A stretch of DNA of 63,701 bases from NCBI GenBank assembly GCA_020854775.1, contig JAHKLZ010000019.1:1-63701 (forward strand), written 5' to 3'. Below, one piece after another: positions 15,512 through 25,100 of this stretch. The notes below the pieces were generated by a model. That model worked only from the letters and a program-made list of their open reading frames with translations, had not been told where the DNA came from and ran no database searches. The stretch is from Candidatus Woesearchaeota archaeon. Its GTDB lineage: Archaea > Nanobdellota > Nanobdellia > Woesearchaeales > 21-14-0-10-32-9. Made by a program: the position numbers and the translations under genes. Positions within the stretch are counted from its first letter, which is position 1; each line of letters starts with the position of its first letter.

Positions 15512-16408
15512 ATGAAGGTCAGAATTGGTGGTCAAGCAGTTGTTGAAGGAGTAATGATGCGTTCTGATAACTTTATCAGTACGGCGGTTAGAACTGAGAA
15601 AGGCGAGGTTAAAAAAAGGACTAGGCGGTTCAATTCTTTGACTGAGAAACATAGATTTCTTGGTTTGCCTTTTGTTCGTGGCGTATTTATGCTCTTCGAA
15701 TTGATGGGTATTGGTTTAAAAGAGATTTCTTGGTCTGCTGAGCAAGCAGGTGAGGATGAGCCTCTTACTAAGAAGGAAATGTTTTTTACTTTTGCTTTGT
15801 CTTTATTATTGGTTTTATCTATTTTTAAGTTGCTTCCTTGGTTCTTGGCTAATTTCTTTACTGGTTCTTCTTCTCTTGTCGGGGTTAATGTTGTTGATGG
15901 TATTTTAAAATTGCTTATTTTCATTATTTATTTGTTTTTGATTTCTTTACTTCCTGATGTTAAGCGTTTATATGAGTATCATGGCGCGGAGCATAAGGTT
16001 GTTGCTTGTTATGAGTCTGGTTTGAAGCTTACGCCTAGTAACGCGAATAAGTTTTCTAGGCTTCATCCTAGGTGTGGTACTACTTTTGTTTTCGTTGTTT
16101 TTTTGATTGGTATTCTTGTTTATTTGTTGATTCCTCTTAATACTGGTTTTTGGGGTAATTATTTTATTAGGATTATGTTGTTGCCTTTGATTGCGGGTAT
16201 TTCTTATGAGTTGTTAAGGCTTGAGGGTAAGTATTATTGTAAGAGTAGAATTGTTAGGATTTTGATGTGGCCGGGTATTCAGTTTCAACGTTTAACTACT
16301 AGGAATCCTTCTTTGAAGCAGTTGAGCGTTGCGATTACTTCTCTTAATGAATGTATTAAGTCTGAGAATTCTTTGAAGAGCAAGAAGTCTTTGAAGAAAA
16401 AATCTTAA
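15512..16408 (+). CDS. YqhQ-like DUF1385 membrane protein
   Basis: 298 residues. It opens with IGGQAVVEGVMMRSD, the DUF1385 signature, continues with FLGLPFVRGVFML, and has four or five membrane helices (about residues 90-112, 130-150, 190-215, 225-245). EYHGAEHKVVACYESG and SRLHPRCGTTFVF between helices hold conserved His, Glu and Cys that look like a metal or catalytic site. The family is common in Firmicutes and appears in DPANN archaea; biochemical function is not established. Its last four bases overlap the convergent coiled-coil gene. Confidence 0.9.
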   Translation: MKVRIGGQAVVEGVMMRSDNFISTAVRTEKGEVKKRTRRFNSLTEKHRFLGLPFVRGVFMLFELMGIGLKEISWSAEQAGEDEPLTKKEMFFTFALSLLLVLSIFKLLPWFLANFFTGSSSLVGVNVVDGILKLLIFIIYLFLISLLPDVKRLYEYHGAEHKVVACYESGLKLTPSNANKFSRLHPRCGTTFVFVVFLIGILVYLLIPLNTGFWGNYFIRIMLLPLIAGISYELLRLEGKYYCKSRIVRILMWPGIQFQRLTTRNPSLKQLSVAITSLNECIKSENSLKSKKSLKKKS

Positions 16409-16827
16409 TTTTTTTGTTTTTTTAATTGTCGGTCTAATTCGTCTCTGTATATGTATTCTTCGTATTTTGTGTTGTCTATTCTTTTATCTAATTTGTCTAG
16501 TAGTGGCTTTTTTACTATTTCTTTGAAGTCTTTGCTTATTTCTTTTTTTAATTTCTCTGTTTTTATTATTAATTCTTTTACTTGGTTTATTGTTTGTTTT
16601 TGTTCTTCTAAGTCTTGCTTTGTAATTTTTTTGAAGTCTTTTATTCTTATTTCTTTTTCTTCGAAGTCTTTATCTAATAGGTTTACTTGGTCTACTAAGA
16701 AATTGTGTCTTTCTATTAGTATTTTTAATTGTTCTATTTTTTTTTCTCTTTCTGGATTACTAGGATATTTTTTGGGTGGTTGTTTTTGTTCTTCGTTTTG
16801 TTCTGTTTTTTGTTGTTCTGGTTCCAT
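16405..16827 (-). CDS. Coiled-coil protein of unknown function
   Basis: 140 residues, almost entirely charged and Gln-rich. A disordered N-terminus with PEQQKTEQNEEQKQPP is followed by a continuous heptad region from about residue 28 to 125. There is no membrane helix and no enzyme motif. It could be a structural or scaffolding partner. The two genes that follow on the other strand also encode coiled-coil proteins. Family not recognised. Confidence 0.6.
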   Translation of the reverse strand: MEPEQQKTEQNEEQKQPPKKYPSNPEREKKIEQLKILIERHNFLVDQVNLLDKDFEEKEIRIKDFKKITKQDLEEQKQTINQVKELIIKTEKLKKEISKDFKEIVKKPLLDKLDKRIDNTKYEEYIYRDELDRQLKKQKN

Positions 16828-16944
16828 TTAGGGTTTATTGATTTTCTCTGATATAAAAACGTTGTTTATAAACTTTTGAATGGTGACAAATCTTTTTATA
16901 CTCTTTAATAAGTTATATTTTAAAGACTTTTTTGATTTTTTTTT

Positions 16945-16962
16945 TAGTTACATTTATAAAGA
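16945..16962 (+). promoter_or_regulatory. TATA box upstream of the coiled-coil pair
   Basis: AGTTACATTTATAAAGAAA lies about 70-80 bases before the GTG start at 17029. It therefore implies a leader of roughly 45-50 bases that ends in a GGTGGTGA ribosome site. Confidence 0.5.
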
Positions 16963-17028
16963 AAAAGATAAATCAAGTTTTTGTTATAGTACGATTGATT
17001 TTTTCGAAAAAAAAGGGTGGTGAGTATA

Positions 17029-18921
17029 GTGGACGAGATTATTCCTCCGAAGCCTCCAGAGGGGCAAGATGAGAATTTAACTGATGTTAACGAAGTAAAA
17101 GAAGAAGGTTCTTCTGAGGGTGATTCTAAGCCTAAAAAAGGATTGTTTGGAAGATTATTTGGTTCTAAAAAAGAAGATGATAAAAGTTCTGAGAAACTAG
17201 TTGAGTCTAAGAAACAAGAAGAAGTTGTTAAAGATGAAAGTTCTGATGATAAGTCTGATGTTTCTATTCCTGATGAGTCTAAGGATTCTGAGGATGATTT
17301 GTTTTCAGAAAGTGAGTCTGATAAAGAAATAAAAATTGAGGGTTCTGAGGATGATTTGTTTAAGGGTCCTAGCGAAGTCTTAGAAGGGGATGATGTTTCT
17401 GAGTCTTCTGATGTTATTGTTAAGCAAGAGGATCTTGAGAATATTCGTGCTGCTCTTGGTGTTTATGAAAAATCTAATAAGTCTGTTAGGGAAAAATTTG
17501 AGGATGATCCTGATAGTTTTTCTGATGATAAATCTGGTGAAGCTAATGATGAGGGTCATGATTGGCTTGGTGAAGCTAATAATGATGATTCTTTGTTTAC
17601 TGCTGAGTCTACTGAGAAGTCTAAGGCTGAGGTTGTTAAGAAGCCTGTTAAGAAAGTAGAGAAGAAAGTTGAAAAACCTAAAGAGTCTAAGAAAGACGTT
17701 GAGAAGTCTAAGGCTGAGGTTGTTAAGAAGGTTGAGAAAAAGGTTGAGAAGAAAGTTGTTAAGCCTGTTAAAAAAATCACTCCTAAAAAAGTCGCTAAAC
17801 CAGTTAAGAAAGCAAGTGGTGATGATTTGCCTGTTTTTGATTCTAAGAAGATTAAATCTTCAAAGTCTAGTGTTAAGATTTCTAAGGAAATCGTTAAGGA
17901 CGCGGATTATTCTTTTGATAATTTGAGGAATTTGTCTGAGAAAAGAATTGAAAAACTAATTAAGACTGCTGCATCTAAGAAGAAGAGTGATTTCTTAGAT
18001 AAGAAGAGAGAAAAATTATTGTTGATGAATTTTGAGAAGCAAGTTAAACAAATTGTTTCTAAGAATATTAACTTGGTTGCTAAAGAAGAAAAGAAGTTCT
18101 TAGGTGTTATTGATAAGAAGTCTGTTGAGCTTGATAAAAAGGTTGATGTTGCTGATAAGAAGCTTAATGATTTGTTGAAGAAGGAAGAATCTGTTAAAGT
18201 TAGCATTGTTAAGCTTAATAAGGATTTGTCTGATTTGAACAAGAATATTTCTTCTAAGAAAGTTGATGTTCAGAAGCTTGATAAAGTTGTTGCTTCAAGG
18301 AAGGATGAGTTGAAGAAGCTTGATGTTAAAAAAGTTGATTTGAATAAACAATTAACTGCTTTGGATAACGCGTTAAAAACTGCTAAGGTTAATAATAAGA
18401 AGGCTTTGGATGAGTTGAAGAAGGATTTTGCTAATAAGAAGTTATCTTTAGAGAAAGAACATAAGAGTCTTTTATCTAAGCTTGTTGGTGCTAAGAAGGA
18501 TTTAACTTTAACTATTAAGAAGATGGAAGATGTTAAGAAGGAAACTAAGGATGCTTTGACTAAGTTAGCTTTGAAGGAGAGAACTGTTGATGAGAAGTCT
18601 TTGAATCTTCAAAAGTTGATTGAGGAAGAGAAGAGGGTTCTTGATTTGTTGAAGGAGTCTGAGGAGGGTCATGCTTATGATTCTGATTTTGATGATGAAG
18701 CAGATGAAGGTTTTGATTCTGATGAATTTGATTCTCATGAATTAGATGGTTTGATTACTAAGTGTGATGACTTGGTTAGTGAGGGCTTGATTGATGAGGC
18801 TAAGCTTTTGTATAATGATATTAGGCAGGCTTTTTTATCTGTTGAGTTATCATTTGATGAAAAGGAGGATTTGAAGTTAAGGATTAAGGAGCTCTATGAT
18901 AAGATTTTGAGTTCTTCTTAA
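17029..18921 (+). CDS. Large acidic/Lys-rich coiled-coil protein with C-terminal helical domain shared with next gene
   Basis: About 630 residues. The start is GTG 17029, five bases after GGTGGTGA. The N-terminus DEIIPPKPPEGQ is followed by a short basic motif KPKKGLFGRLFGSKKED, a long acidic region, then Lys/Val repeats of the type VEKKVEKPKES (about 200-265). A long coiled coil spans about 330-545. The last 55 residues (CDDLVSEGLIDEAKLLYNDI onward, ending KELYDKIL) match the C-terminus of the protein at 18949. There is no enzyme motif. It may be a structural or membrane-linking protein; the GLFGRLFG motif could be amphipathic. Function unknown. Confidence 0.72.
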   Translation: MDEIIPPKPPEGQDENLTDVNEVKEEGSSEGDSKPKKGLFGRLFGSKKEDDKSSEKLVESKKQEEVVKDESSDDKSDVSIPDESKDSEDDLFSESESDKEIKIEGSEDDLFKGPSEVLEGDDVSESSDVIVKQEDLENIRAALGVYEKSNKSVREKFEDDPDSFSDDKSGEANDEGHDWLGEANNDDSLFTAESTEKSKAEVVKKPVKKVEKKVEKPKESKKDVEKSKAEVVKKVEKKVEKKVVKPVKKITPKKVAKPVKKASGDDLPVFDSKKIKSSKSSVKISKEIVKDADYSFDNLRNLSEKRIEKLIKTAASKKKSDFLDKKREKLLLMNFEKQVKQIVSKNINLVAKEEKKFLGVIDKKSVELDKKVDVADKKLNDLLKKEESVKVSIVKLNKDLSDLNKNISSKKVDVQKLDKVVASRKDELKKLDVKKVDLNKQLTALDNALKTAKVNNKKALDELKKDFANKKLSLEKEHKSLLSKLVGAKKDLTLTIKKMEDVKKETKDALTKLALKERTVDEKSLNLQKLIEEEKRVLDLLKESEEGHAYDSDFDDEADEGFDSDEFDSHELDGLITKCDDLVSEGLIDEAKLLYNDIRQAFLSVELSFDEKEDLKLRIKELYDKILSSS

Positions 18922-18948
18922 TTCTTTTTTTTTGGGGGGTGTTTTTTT

Positions 18949-19620
18949 TTGTCTGGGTCTGATGATAAGAATTTTTATTTGTTGAATGGAATGGTTCTTT
19001 CTAGTTTGAAGGATTTGGAAGATGAAATAAAAAGGAATATTGGTGGGTCTAATGTTGAGAATTTTGAGCATCATGTTTTGTCTGGTAGGAATGATTATGC
19101 TAGTTGGGTTAGACATGTTTTTCATAAAAAAGAGTTAGCGAATAAGTTGGATAAGTGTTTTTCTCCTGTTGATTTTTTAAAGGTTCTAAGTAAGAATACT
19201 GCTAATAAGGGTGTTGTTAAAAAAGTTGTTAAGAAGTCTGTTAAGAAATCTGAGAAGAAGGTTGAGAAGCGTGTTGTTAAGTCTGTTAAAAAAACTGTTA
19301 AGAAGCCTGTTAATAAGGTTGATGATATTTCTGATAGTAGGAAAGTTCTTGAAAATGTTAAGAAATTAGTTCATAAAAGAAAGAATAATAAATTTGTTAA
19401 GAAGAAAAAAGTTGTTCAGGGTCATTCTCAAGTTGTTTTGTTGAATGAGAAAATTGAGGCTTGTAAAGAATTAGCAACTCTTGGCTTGATGAAAGAATCT
19501 ATGTTGTTGTATAATGAGTTAAGAAAGCAATTCGTTAAGATGAAGCTTGCTCCTTCTGAGAACGAAGCGTTTAGGAAAGATATTAAGGATTTGTATTTTT
19601 TTATTAAAGAAAGGTCTTAG
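18949..19620 (+). CDS. DUF5752-like domain plus Lys-rich linker and shared C-terminal helical domain
   Basis: 223 residues, TTG start preceded by a GGGGGG-TG run. Residues 5-75 (FYLLNGMVLSSLKDLEDEI, FEHHVLSGRNDYASWVRHVF, ELANKL) have the pattern of DUF5752: a feature-plus-Lys strand, then a helix, FxHHV, NDxxxW. A Lys/Val repeat linker (about 90-125) follows. The C-terminal 55 residues (ACKELATLGLMKESMLLYNEL, then DIKDLYFFIKE) are paralogous to the end of the preceding protein. The two genes are 27 bases apart and clearly form one unit, possibly a complex through the shared domain. The gene's 3' end overlaps rtcA by four bases. Confidence 0.72.
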   Translation: MSGSDDKNFYLLNGMVLSSLKDLEDEIKRNIGGSNVENFEHHVLSGRNDYASWVRHVFHKKELANKLDKCFSPVDFLKVLSKNTANKGVVKKVVKKSVKKSEKKVEKRVVKSVKKTVKKPVNKVDDISDSRKVLENVKKLVHKRKNNKFVKKKKVVQGHSQVVLLNEKIEACKELATLGLMKESMLLYNELRKQFVKMKLAPSENEAFRKDIKDLYFFIKERS

Positions 19621-20651
19621 TTGCAAGTTATGTATCCTTCTTTTGTTGTTGTTATTTTTTTATTTAGAAATTTTTCTGCTACGTATATGTTTGATTCTAA
19701 GTGTCTTGATAAATGTTTGTCTATAGGTATCGTTTTTATTCTTCCTTTTGTTATTGCTAAGAAAGGTATTACTTGATCAGCGAAGAACTCGTCTATTGGT
19801 ATGTCTTGTTCAATCAGTTTTTTGAATTCGCTTACTACTTCTTCACTCATTGTTTCTTTCATTTTAGGAGATACTCTGTATGTTCCTGTTCTGAATATTT
19901 TTCCTTCTTCTTGTTCAAATATTCCATATAATAAAAGGCCTGAACCCGTACTTTCTGCTTCTGCGTATGTTCTCGTTATGTTTATTGGAACTTTAAAATC
20001 TGTTAGTTGTGATATTACGTTGTTTGCTTCTTCGTCTGCGAAGTTTAGTTCTTCTAAGTCTTTTGATGCGTTGCTCGCTCCTTTTATTGTTATTAATCTT
20101 CCTGGCTTATCAAGTATTAAGGGGTCTAATTTGAGGTTTTTGAATCCTTCTATTTTCAGTGTTATTTCCCCTCTTCCTTTTGGGTAATACCCTCTTTTTA
20201 GTAATTTGCATTCGAATCTTCCTTGATTCTCGAAGAATGGCAAGAATACTTCTTTGAAGTAATCATATCCTGGGCTCCATGCTACGTCGGTTCCTCCTTT
20301 TATGTTAAAAGAAAATTTTTTTCCTGATAATATGCATGGTAAGAATATTGATTGTATAACTAAGAATATTGAGCCTGCGCTTCCTATGTCTACGTTCACG
20401 TTTTTTGAACTTATTTCTCCTGGGTAAAATTCTAATTCGTACGCGCCTCTTTTTAGACCTACGACTTTCGCGTTGCATATTTCTTTTGCTAGAATAACTG
20501 AGGTTAGTCCTTGACTGTTTAGTCCTGGTTTCTTTCTTTGTCGTCTTATATTAGTGATTCTGAAGGGTTGTTTTGTGTGTATGCTTAGTGCGAGGCTCAT
20601 TCGGAGTATGCTTCCTCCTCCTTCTGCGTGTGATCCGTCTATTTCTATCAT
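19617..20651 (-). CDS. rtcA: RNA 3'-terminal phosphate cyclase
   Basis: 344 residues. It converts RNA 3'-phosphates to 2',3'-cyclic phosphates through AMP-enzyme and RNA-AMP steps. Signatures are GSHAEGGGSILRMSLALS at the N-terminus, RKKPGLNSQGLTSV, the GSAGSIFLVIQ segment, RGYYPKGRGEI and the C-terminal SRHLESNIYVAEKFL, in which His is the residue adenylated in E. coli RtcA. Length and order fit archaeal RtcA. No RtcB or RNA repair partner is next to it. It converges with the coiled-coil operon. Confidence 0.95.
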   Translation of the reverse strand: MIEIDGSHAEGGGSILRMSLALSIHTKQPFRITNIRRQRKKPGLNSQGLTSVILAKEICNAKVVGLKRGAYELEFYPGEISSKNVNVDIGSAGSIFLVIQSIFLPCILSGKKFSFNIKGGTDVAWSPGYDYFKEVFLPFFENQGRFECKLLKRGYYPKGRGEITLKIEGFKNLKLDPLILDKPGRLITIKGASNASKDLEELNFADEEANNVISQLTDFKVPINITRTYAEAESTGSGLLLYGIFEQEEGKIFRTGTYRVSPKMKETMSEEVVSEFKKLIEQDIPIDEFFADQVIPFLAITKGRIKTIPIDKHLSRHLESNIYVAEKFLNKKITTTKEGYITCN

Positions 20652-20723
20652 TGTTACTTAGAACTTATTTATTATTTATCAATATTATTAATTTTTTTGT
20701 TTATGTATTGCATTATGAATGTA

Positions 20724-21248
20724 TTATTTTTCTTTGTTTTGCGTTATTTTGTTTTTTATTATTCTTTTTATTCTTCTTTTTAATTTATAATTTTTTAAGT
20801 GTTTCTTAGAATTTATTATTAATAAAATTGTTAATATTAATAGGGTGGTGGTTATTGCTATTATTTGTGTTATCTTTTGTTTTTTGTTTTCTACGTGGAA
20901 TGATTCTTTTGTTGTTACTTCTCTTTCGTTTGGTAAAATCATTTTTGCGTGCAATACGTATTTTCCGGGTTCGCTGTCTTTGGGTATTTTGAAGGTTCTT
21001 ACGAAGTTTGCTTGTGTTTCTATTGCTACAGTTTCTTGTTTAGTATATATTATTTCATTTGATGGATTCGTTATTTGGAATTGTAGTATGACATCTATTC
21101 TTCCTGTGCTTGCCAGGTTTAATAATTTTATACTTGTTAGGAGTTCTTCTCCCGTGTTTATTTTTTTGTAATTTTCTGGTATTGTTAAGTCTATGTTTGA
21201 AGATACGTATTCTTGTGCGTGCACTGTTATGCTTAGTAGCAAGGTCAT
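20724..21248 (-). CDS. Secreted/membrane-anchored Ig-like protein; start displaced by an A9-run frameshift
   Basis: 174 residues from ATG 21248. A hydrophobic N-terminus ends in VHAQ (signal cleavage), then comes a beta-sandwich domain (IDLTIPENYKKINTGEELL, GRIDVILQFQI, EPGKYVLHAKM) and one membrane helix (IIAITTTLLILTILLII) with a very basic tail. This is the same architecture as the C-terminal part of the Kelch protein at 28708-29694. The natural start is almost certainly ATG 21282, which overlaps the previous stop as ATGA. The frame from there is lost because nine A residues follow the ATG where eight would give MKKNKTILIILMTLLLS. See findings. Confidence 0.7.
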   Translation of the reverse strand: MTLLLSITVHAQEYVSSNIDLTIPENYKKINTGEELLTSIKLLNLASTGRIDVILQFQITNPSNEIIYTKQETVAIETQANFVRTFKIPKDSEPGKYVLHAKMILPNEREVTTKESFHVENKKQKITQIIAITTTLLILTILLIINSKKHLKNYKLKRRIKRIIKNKITQNKEK

Positions 21249-21278
21249 CAGGATTATTAGTATTGTTTTGTTTTTTTT

Positions 21279-21749
21279 TCATTTTTTTACTTCGTCGAAA
21301 AAGTTGAATATTTTGTTTAGGAGTTCTTCTCCTTTTGTTTTTGGACTTAACGCAATGATTTCTGTGTCTTTGGTGTTTTGTTCGGTTATTTCTTTTATTA
21401 GTCTTGCTACTTTGTTTTCGTTATTGTAAATTAGTAAGGTTGATAATGTATCTATTATTAAGTATTTTTTTCCAGGTATGTTTTTTAGAAAATAGTTTAT
21501 TGCTGTGCTTAGTGTTTCTGTTTCTGTTGGGTGTATCACTATTTTGTCTTGTGTTTGTTCTGTTGATACGCAGTCTATGAAGAATAATCTTTGTGTGTTT
21601 ATATTTTCTTTTTTTAGCGATGATTCTAATGATTCGTGTGGTTTATTCAAAGAAACGTATAAGCCGTATTCGTTTTTTCGTTGTTTTATTTGCTTATTTG
21701 TCTCTGTTTGTATTTTTTCTACGGGCAGGATTATTAGTTCAGAGGTCAT
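21279..21749 (-). CDS. KaiC/RecA-like domain protein without a P-loop
   Basis: 156 residues. The fold looks like the RecA/KaiC core: GLYVSLNKPHESLESSL, RLFFIDCVSTEQ, and a Walker B-like KYLIIDTLSTLLIYN. No Walker A (GxxxxGKT) precedes it, so ATP hydrolysis is unlikely; it resembles archaeal DUF835/DUF7504-type signalling proteins. A TATA box (AAAATATATAAACC on the minus strand, about 21772-21785) gives it its own promoter. It sits directly downstream of the response regulator and overlaps the secreted protein gene, so a role in the same signal pathway is reasonable inference. Confidence 0.65.
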   Translation of the reverse strand: MTSELIILPVEKIQTETNKQIKQRKNEYGLYVSLNKPHESLESSLKKENINTQRLFFIDCVSTEQTQDKIVIHPTETETLSTAINYFLKNIPGKKYLIIDTLSTLLIYNNENKVARLIKEITEQNTKDTEIIALSPKTKGEELLNKIFNFFDEVKK

Positions 21750-21798
21750 CTTAATTTCTTTGTCCTATACGGTTTATATATTTTGTTTTTTTGTTTTT

Positions 21799-22158
21799 TC
21801 ATGCTAGCATCTTATTGACTCTGTTTATCAAGTCTGTTTTTGTGAACGGTTTAGTTATGTATTCTGAAACGCCTGATTTCATTAAATCATTTTTTCGTTC
21901 TACGGATACGGGTATAGCGCTTAAGAATGCATATTTTGCTTTTATTTTTGATTTTTTTAAGTGTTCAAAGATGTCCCATCCTGACATGTCTGGTAACATT
22001 ATATCTAGTAATATGCAGTCAAAATTGTGTTTTTTGGCTTCTGTTAGTCCTTCTTGTCCTGTGGGTTTCGTCGTCACGTCGAATCCTGCTTTTGTCAGGA
22101 TTATTTTTACTGCTTCAGCAGTGTCTTGGTTGTCTTCTACGTACAATATTTTTTTCAT
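21799..22158 (-). CDS. Single-domain response regulator (CheY-like)
   Basis: 119 residues, receiver domain only. The acidic pair is in LYVEDNQD, the phospho-acceptor Asp in CILLDIMLPDMSG, the switch Ser in AFLSAIP and the conserved Lys in YITKPF, so all catalytic residues are present. With no output domain it must act by protein-protein contact. It lies 15 bases after the sensor kinase and has its own AGGAGGT ribosome site, so the kinase at 22174-26457 is the obvious phosphodonor. Confidence 0.95.
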   Translation of the reverse strand: MKKILYVEDNQDTAEAVKIILTKAGFDVTTKPTGQEGLTEAKKHNFDCILLDIMLPDMSGWDIFEHLKKSKIKAKYAFLSAIPVSVERKNDLMKSGVSEYITKPFTKTDLINRVNKMLA

Positions 22159-22173
22159 TTTTTTGTACCTCCT

Positions 22174-25100
22174 TTAGGTGTTTTTTTTGTTTTTTTTGAT
22201 CATTTTTTTTATTCTGTCGTCGAATTTCTCAAATGGATCAGGCAAGTTCTCTTTTGTGGTTTCTGTTTTTTTTATGGTTGTTTTTATTGGTAATGTAAAG
22301 ATAAATTTTGTTCCTTTTCCATATGTGCTTTCAACTCTTATTGTTCCTCCGTGCGCTTCTATTATTTTTTTGGTTATTGCTAAGCCCAGTCCTGTTCCTC
22401 CGTATCGTCTTGATATTGACGCATCTACTTGGTAGAATTTCTGGAATAAATTATTTATTTTGTCTTTGGGTATGCCTATGCCTGTGTCTTCCACGCTTAT
22501 TTCTACGTTTTTATCTTGTTTCTTTGTTCTTATGGTTATTGTTCCTTTTTCTGTGAATTTTACGGCGTTTGTTAACAAATTGTTTAGAATTTGGTTTAAT
22601 CTTGTGTCGTCCACGTCTATTATTCCTTCGTATCCTAGTTCTAGTTTTAATTTTAGGTCTTTTTGTTTTACTAGTATTTCTAGTTCTTTGGTTGTATTGA
22701 TTATTAGTTCTTTCAATAAAATAGGGGAGGTTGTTAATTCGAATTTTCCTGATTCCATCCTTGATATTTCTAATAAATTGTTAATTAATATTTTTAGTTG
22801 GTCACTGTTTCTTTTTATTGCGTCTAAGCTTTTTAGTTCTTGTTCGTTTAAGCTTGAGTTATAATCACTTATTACTTCTAGGTGTGCATTCATCGCTGTC
22901 AGAGGAGTTTTTAATTCGTGTGATACTATGTTTAAAAATTCTGTTTTTGATTTATCTAATTCTTTTAGTTCTTCGTTCGCGTTTTCTAGGTCTTTGTTTA
23001 ATTTTTTGAAATCGGTTAATATGTGTAGTATTGCTTTCTTTGTTTTTTCTTCCTTTTCTACTTTATTACTTAATTCTTTTGTGTTTTCAATTATTTCTTT
23101 TCTTAGGTGTCTTGTTAAAAAAATATTAAGTATTATTCCTAGTATTAATATGAGTAATATGCTTATTATTGCGAATATTTTTTGAAAATTCATGTATTTA
23201 TTTATGTCGTTTAGTGTTGTCTCTTTGTGTTCTATATTTATGAATTTCCAATCTTTATTTTTTATGTTAAATTCTTTTATTATTGTTATTGATTCTTCTG
23301 TTTTTACATTATCTAAGGAGTTTTGTAGTTGTTCATAAGTTTGTTTATATACTAATATGTCTTGTATGTTTTTTCCTATTTCTTCTTTTTGATTTGAATA
23401 AATAATTACGTTGTTTGAATCTACTAAGTATAATTCTTCGTATAATTTTTCTGTGCCTTCAAGGAATAATTCTGATATTTTATCTAGGTTTATTAAATAA
23501 GCAATTGTTCCATCATATTCTCCATTTCTTATTACAGGTGCGTGTAGAGTTATTCCTTGGAATCCTTCTACTGCTTCAAAAGAATCGCTTAGCACAGGTT
23601 CTAACGTGTTTTTTATTTCTTTCATGTGCTCTTGATAACTTATATCTGCTCCTATTGATCCTTTATCTAAAGGATACATGTTAACTATGTGTCCTGTTTT
23701 ATTTATTCTATAAGATGCGTAGCTTATTTCTTTATTTCTTTGATGAGAAAAATATAATATGTTTTGTGTTTGTTCAGAACCGGGTTCTTCATTAGTTATT
23801 ATTGCTGATACTACTTCTAGATCAATTATTAAGTATTCTAGTTGTTGTTTTATTATTTTAACGTTTTTTTCTAGTAATATGTTGTTGAATTCTATTTTGT
23901 TTTCTATGGTTAAATCTTTTATGTTCTCTGTTGATTGCCAAGAGCTGTATATGAATAGAACAGATATTATTAAGAAAAATAGTACTCCTATGATTATTGT
24001 TGATTTTTGTTTAAACATCATTATTTTTAAGGATATTAAGATTAACCATAAGCTGTAATTTAGTATTATTAAGGAGAATATTAATAAGGGGAAGTCTATT
24101 AAGTTAAATGAGTAGATTGTTCCGTTTATTATTATGATTGTTATTATGATTGTTAGTAAATTTATTAACATGTTTTTTTCTTGTTTGGTTATTTTTATTC
24201 TTTGTTTTAGCATTAGGTAAATCATTGTTGAAATATATGTTGTTAGGACTATTATTAATAGCGGGTAAAGTGTGCCTGTTATTTCTTGTATGTTGTGTTT
24301 ATGCACTATTACGTCTGATATGTATTTGTTTGAGAAAAGTATTATGGTGATTGCTGTTACGTGTATTAAGTACAGCGCTTTCTTAAAATATTTGTTTATT
24401 GCTATTCTCAGTACTTTGAATAATAAGAATATTAGTGTTAGTAAGAGTGTTAAGCTTAATACATGTAATAGTCTTGCTAAAAATAAGGGTTTTATTAAAA
24501 AAGTGGGTGAATAAAATATTTCCATTAGTAAGAATATAAATAAAATGAATGATGTGATGTAATATGTTAAATATTTTTTTGTGTATTCTTTGTCTTTTTT
24601 TATTGGTTTCGATGTTAGGAATATGTATTGTGAGAATATGACTATTATTAATATTAATATGTATATTATGTCTTGGTATGTTATGCTTATGAACTTTGTT
24701 TTTTGTTCTTTTGTTTCTGTAGTAGGTATCCATTCCTTTTTTATTGTTTGGTATGTTCCGTCAGATATTATTTTTGATAGTCCTTCATTTAGTAAGAATA
24801 GTAGTTCTCTGTTTCCTTTTTGTACTGCGAATGTAAAGTCTTGTCTGAAATCATAGAGTGTGAATGCTTTTTCTATGTTTTCTATTTCTAGTTCTTTTAA
24901 TAGTTGTTGTCCTACTAATTCTTGTATTATGATTGCGTCGTGTTTTCCTTGGTTTAGTAATTGGAATGCTTCTGCGAATGTTTCTGTGCACGTTATTTTA
25001 TTTGATATTTTTTCTCTTTTTGCGTATTCTTCTGCGTTGTCTTTGCACATGACTAGTACTTCTTTGTTTTTTAGGTCTTCTAAATTGTTGATTTTTTGAT

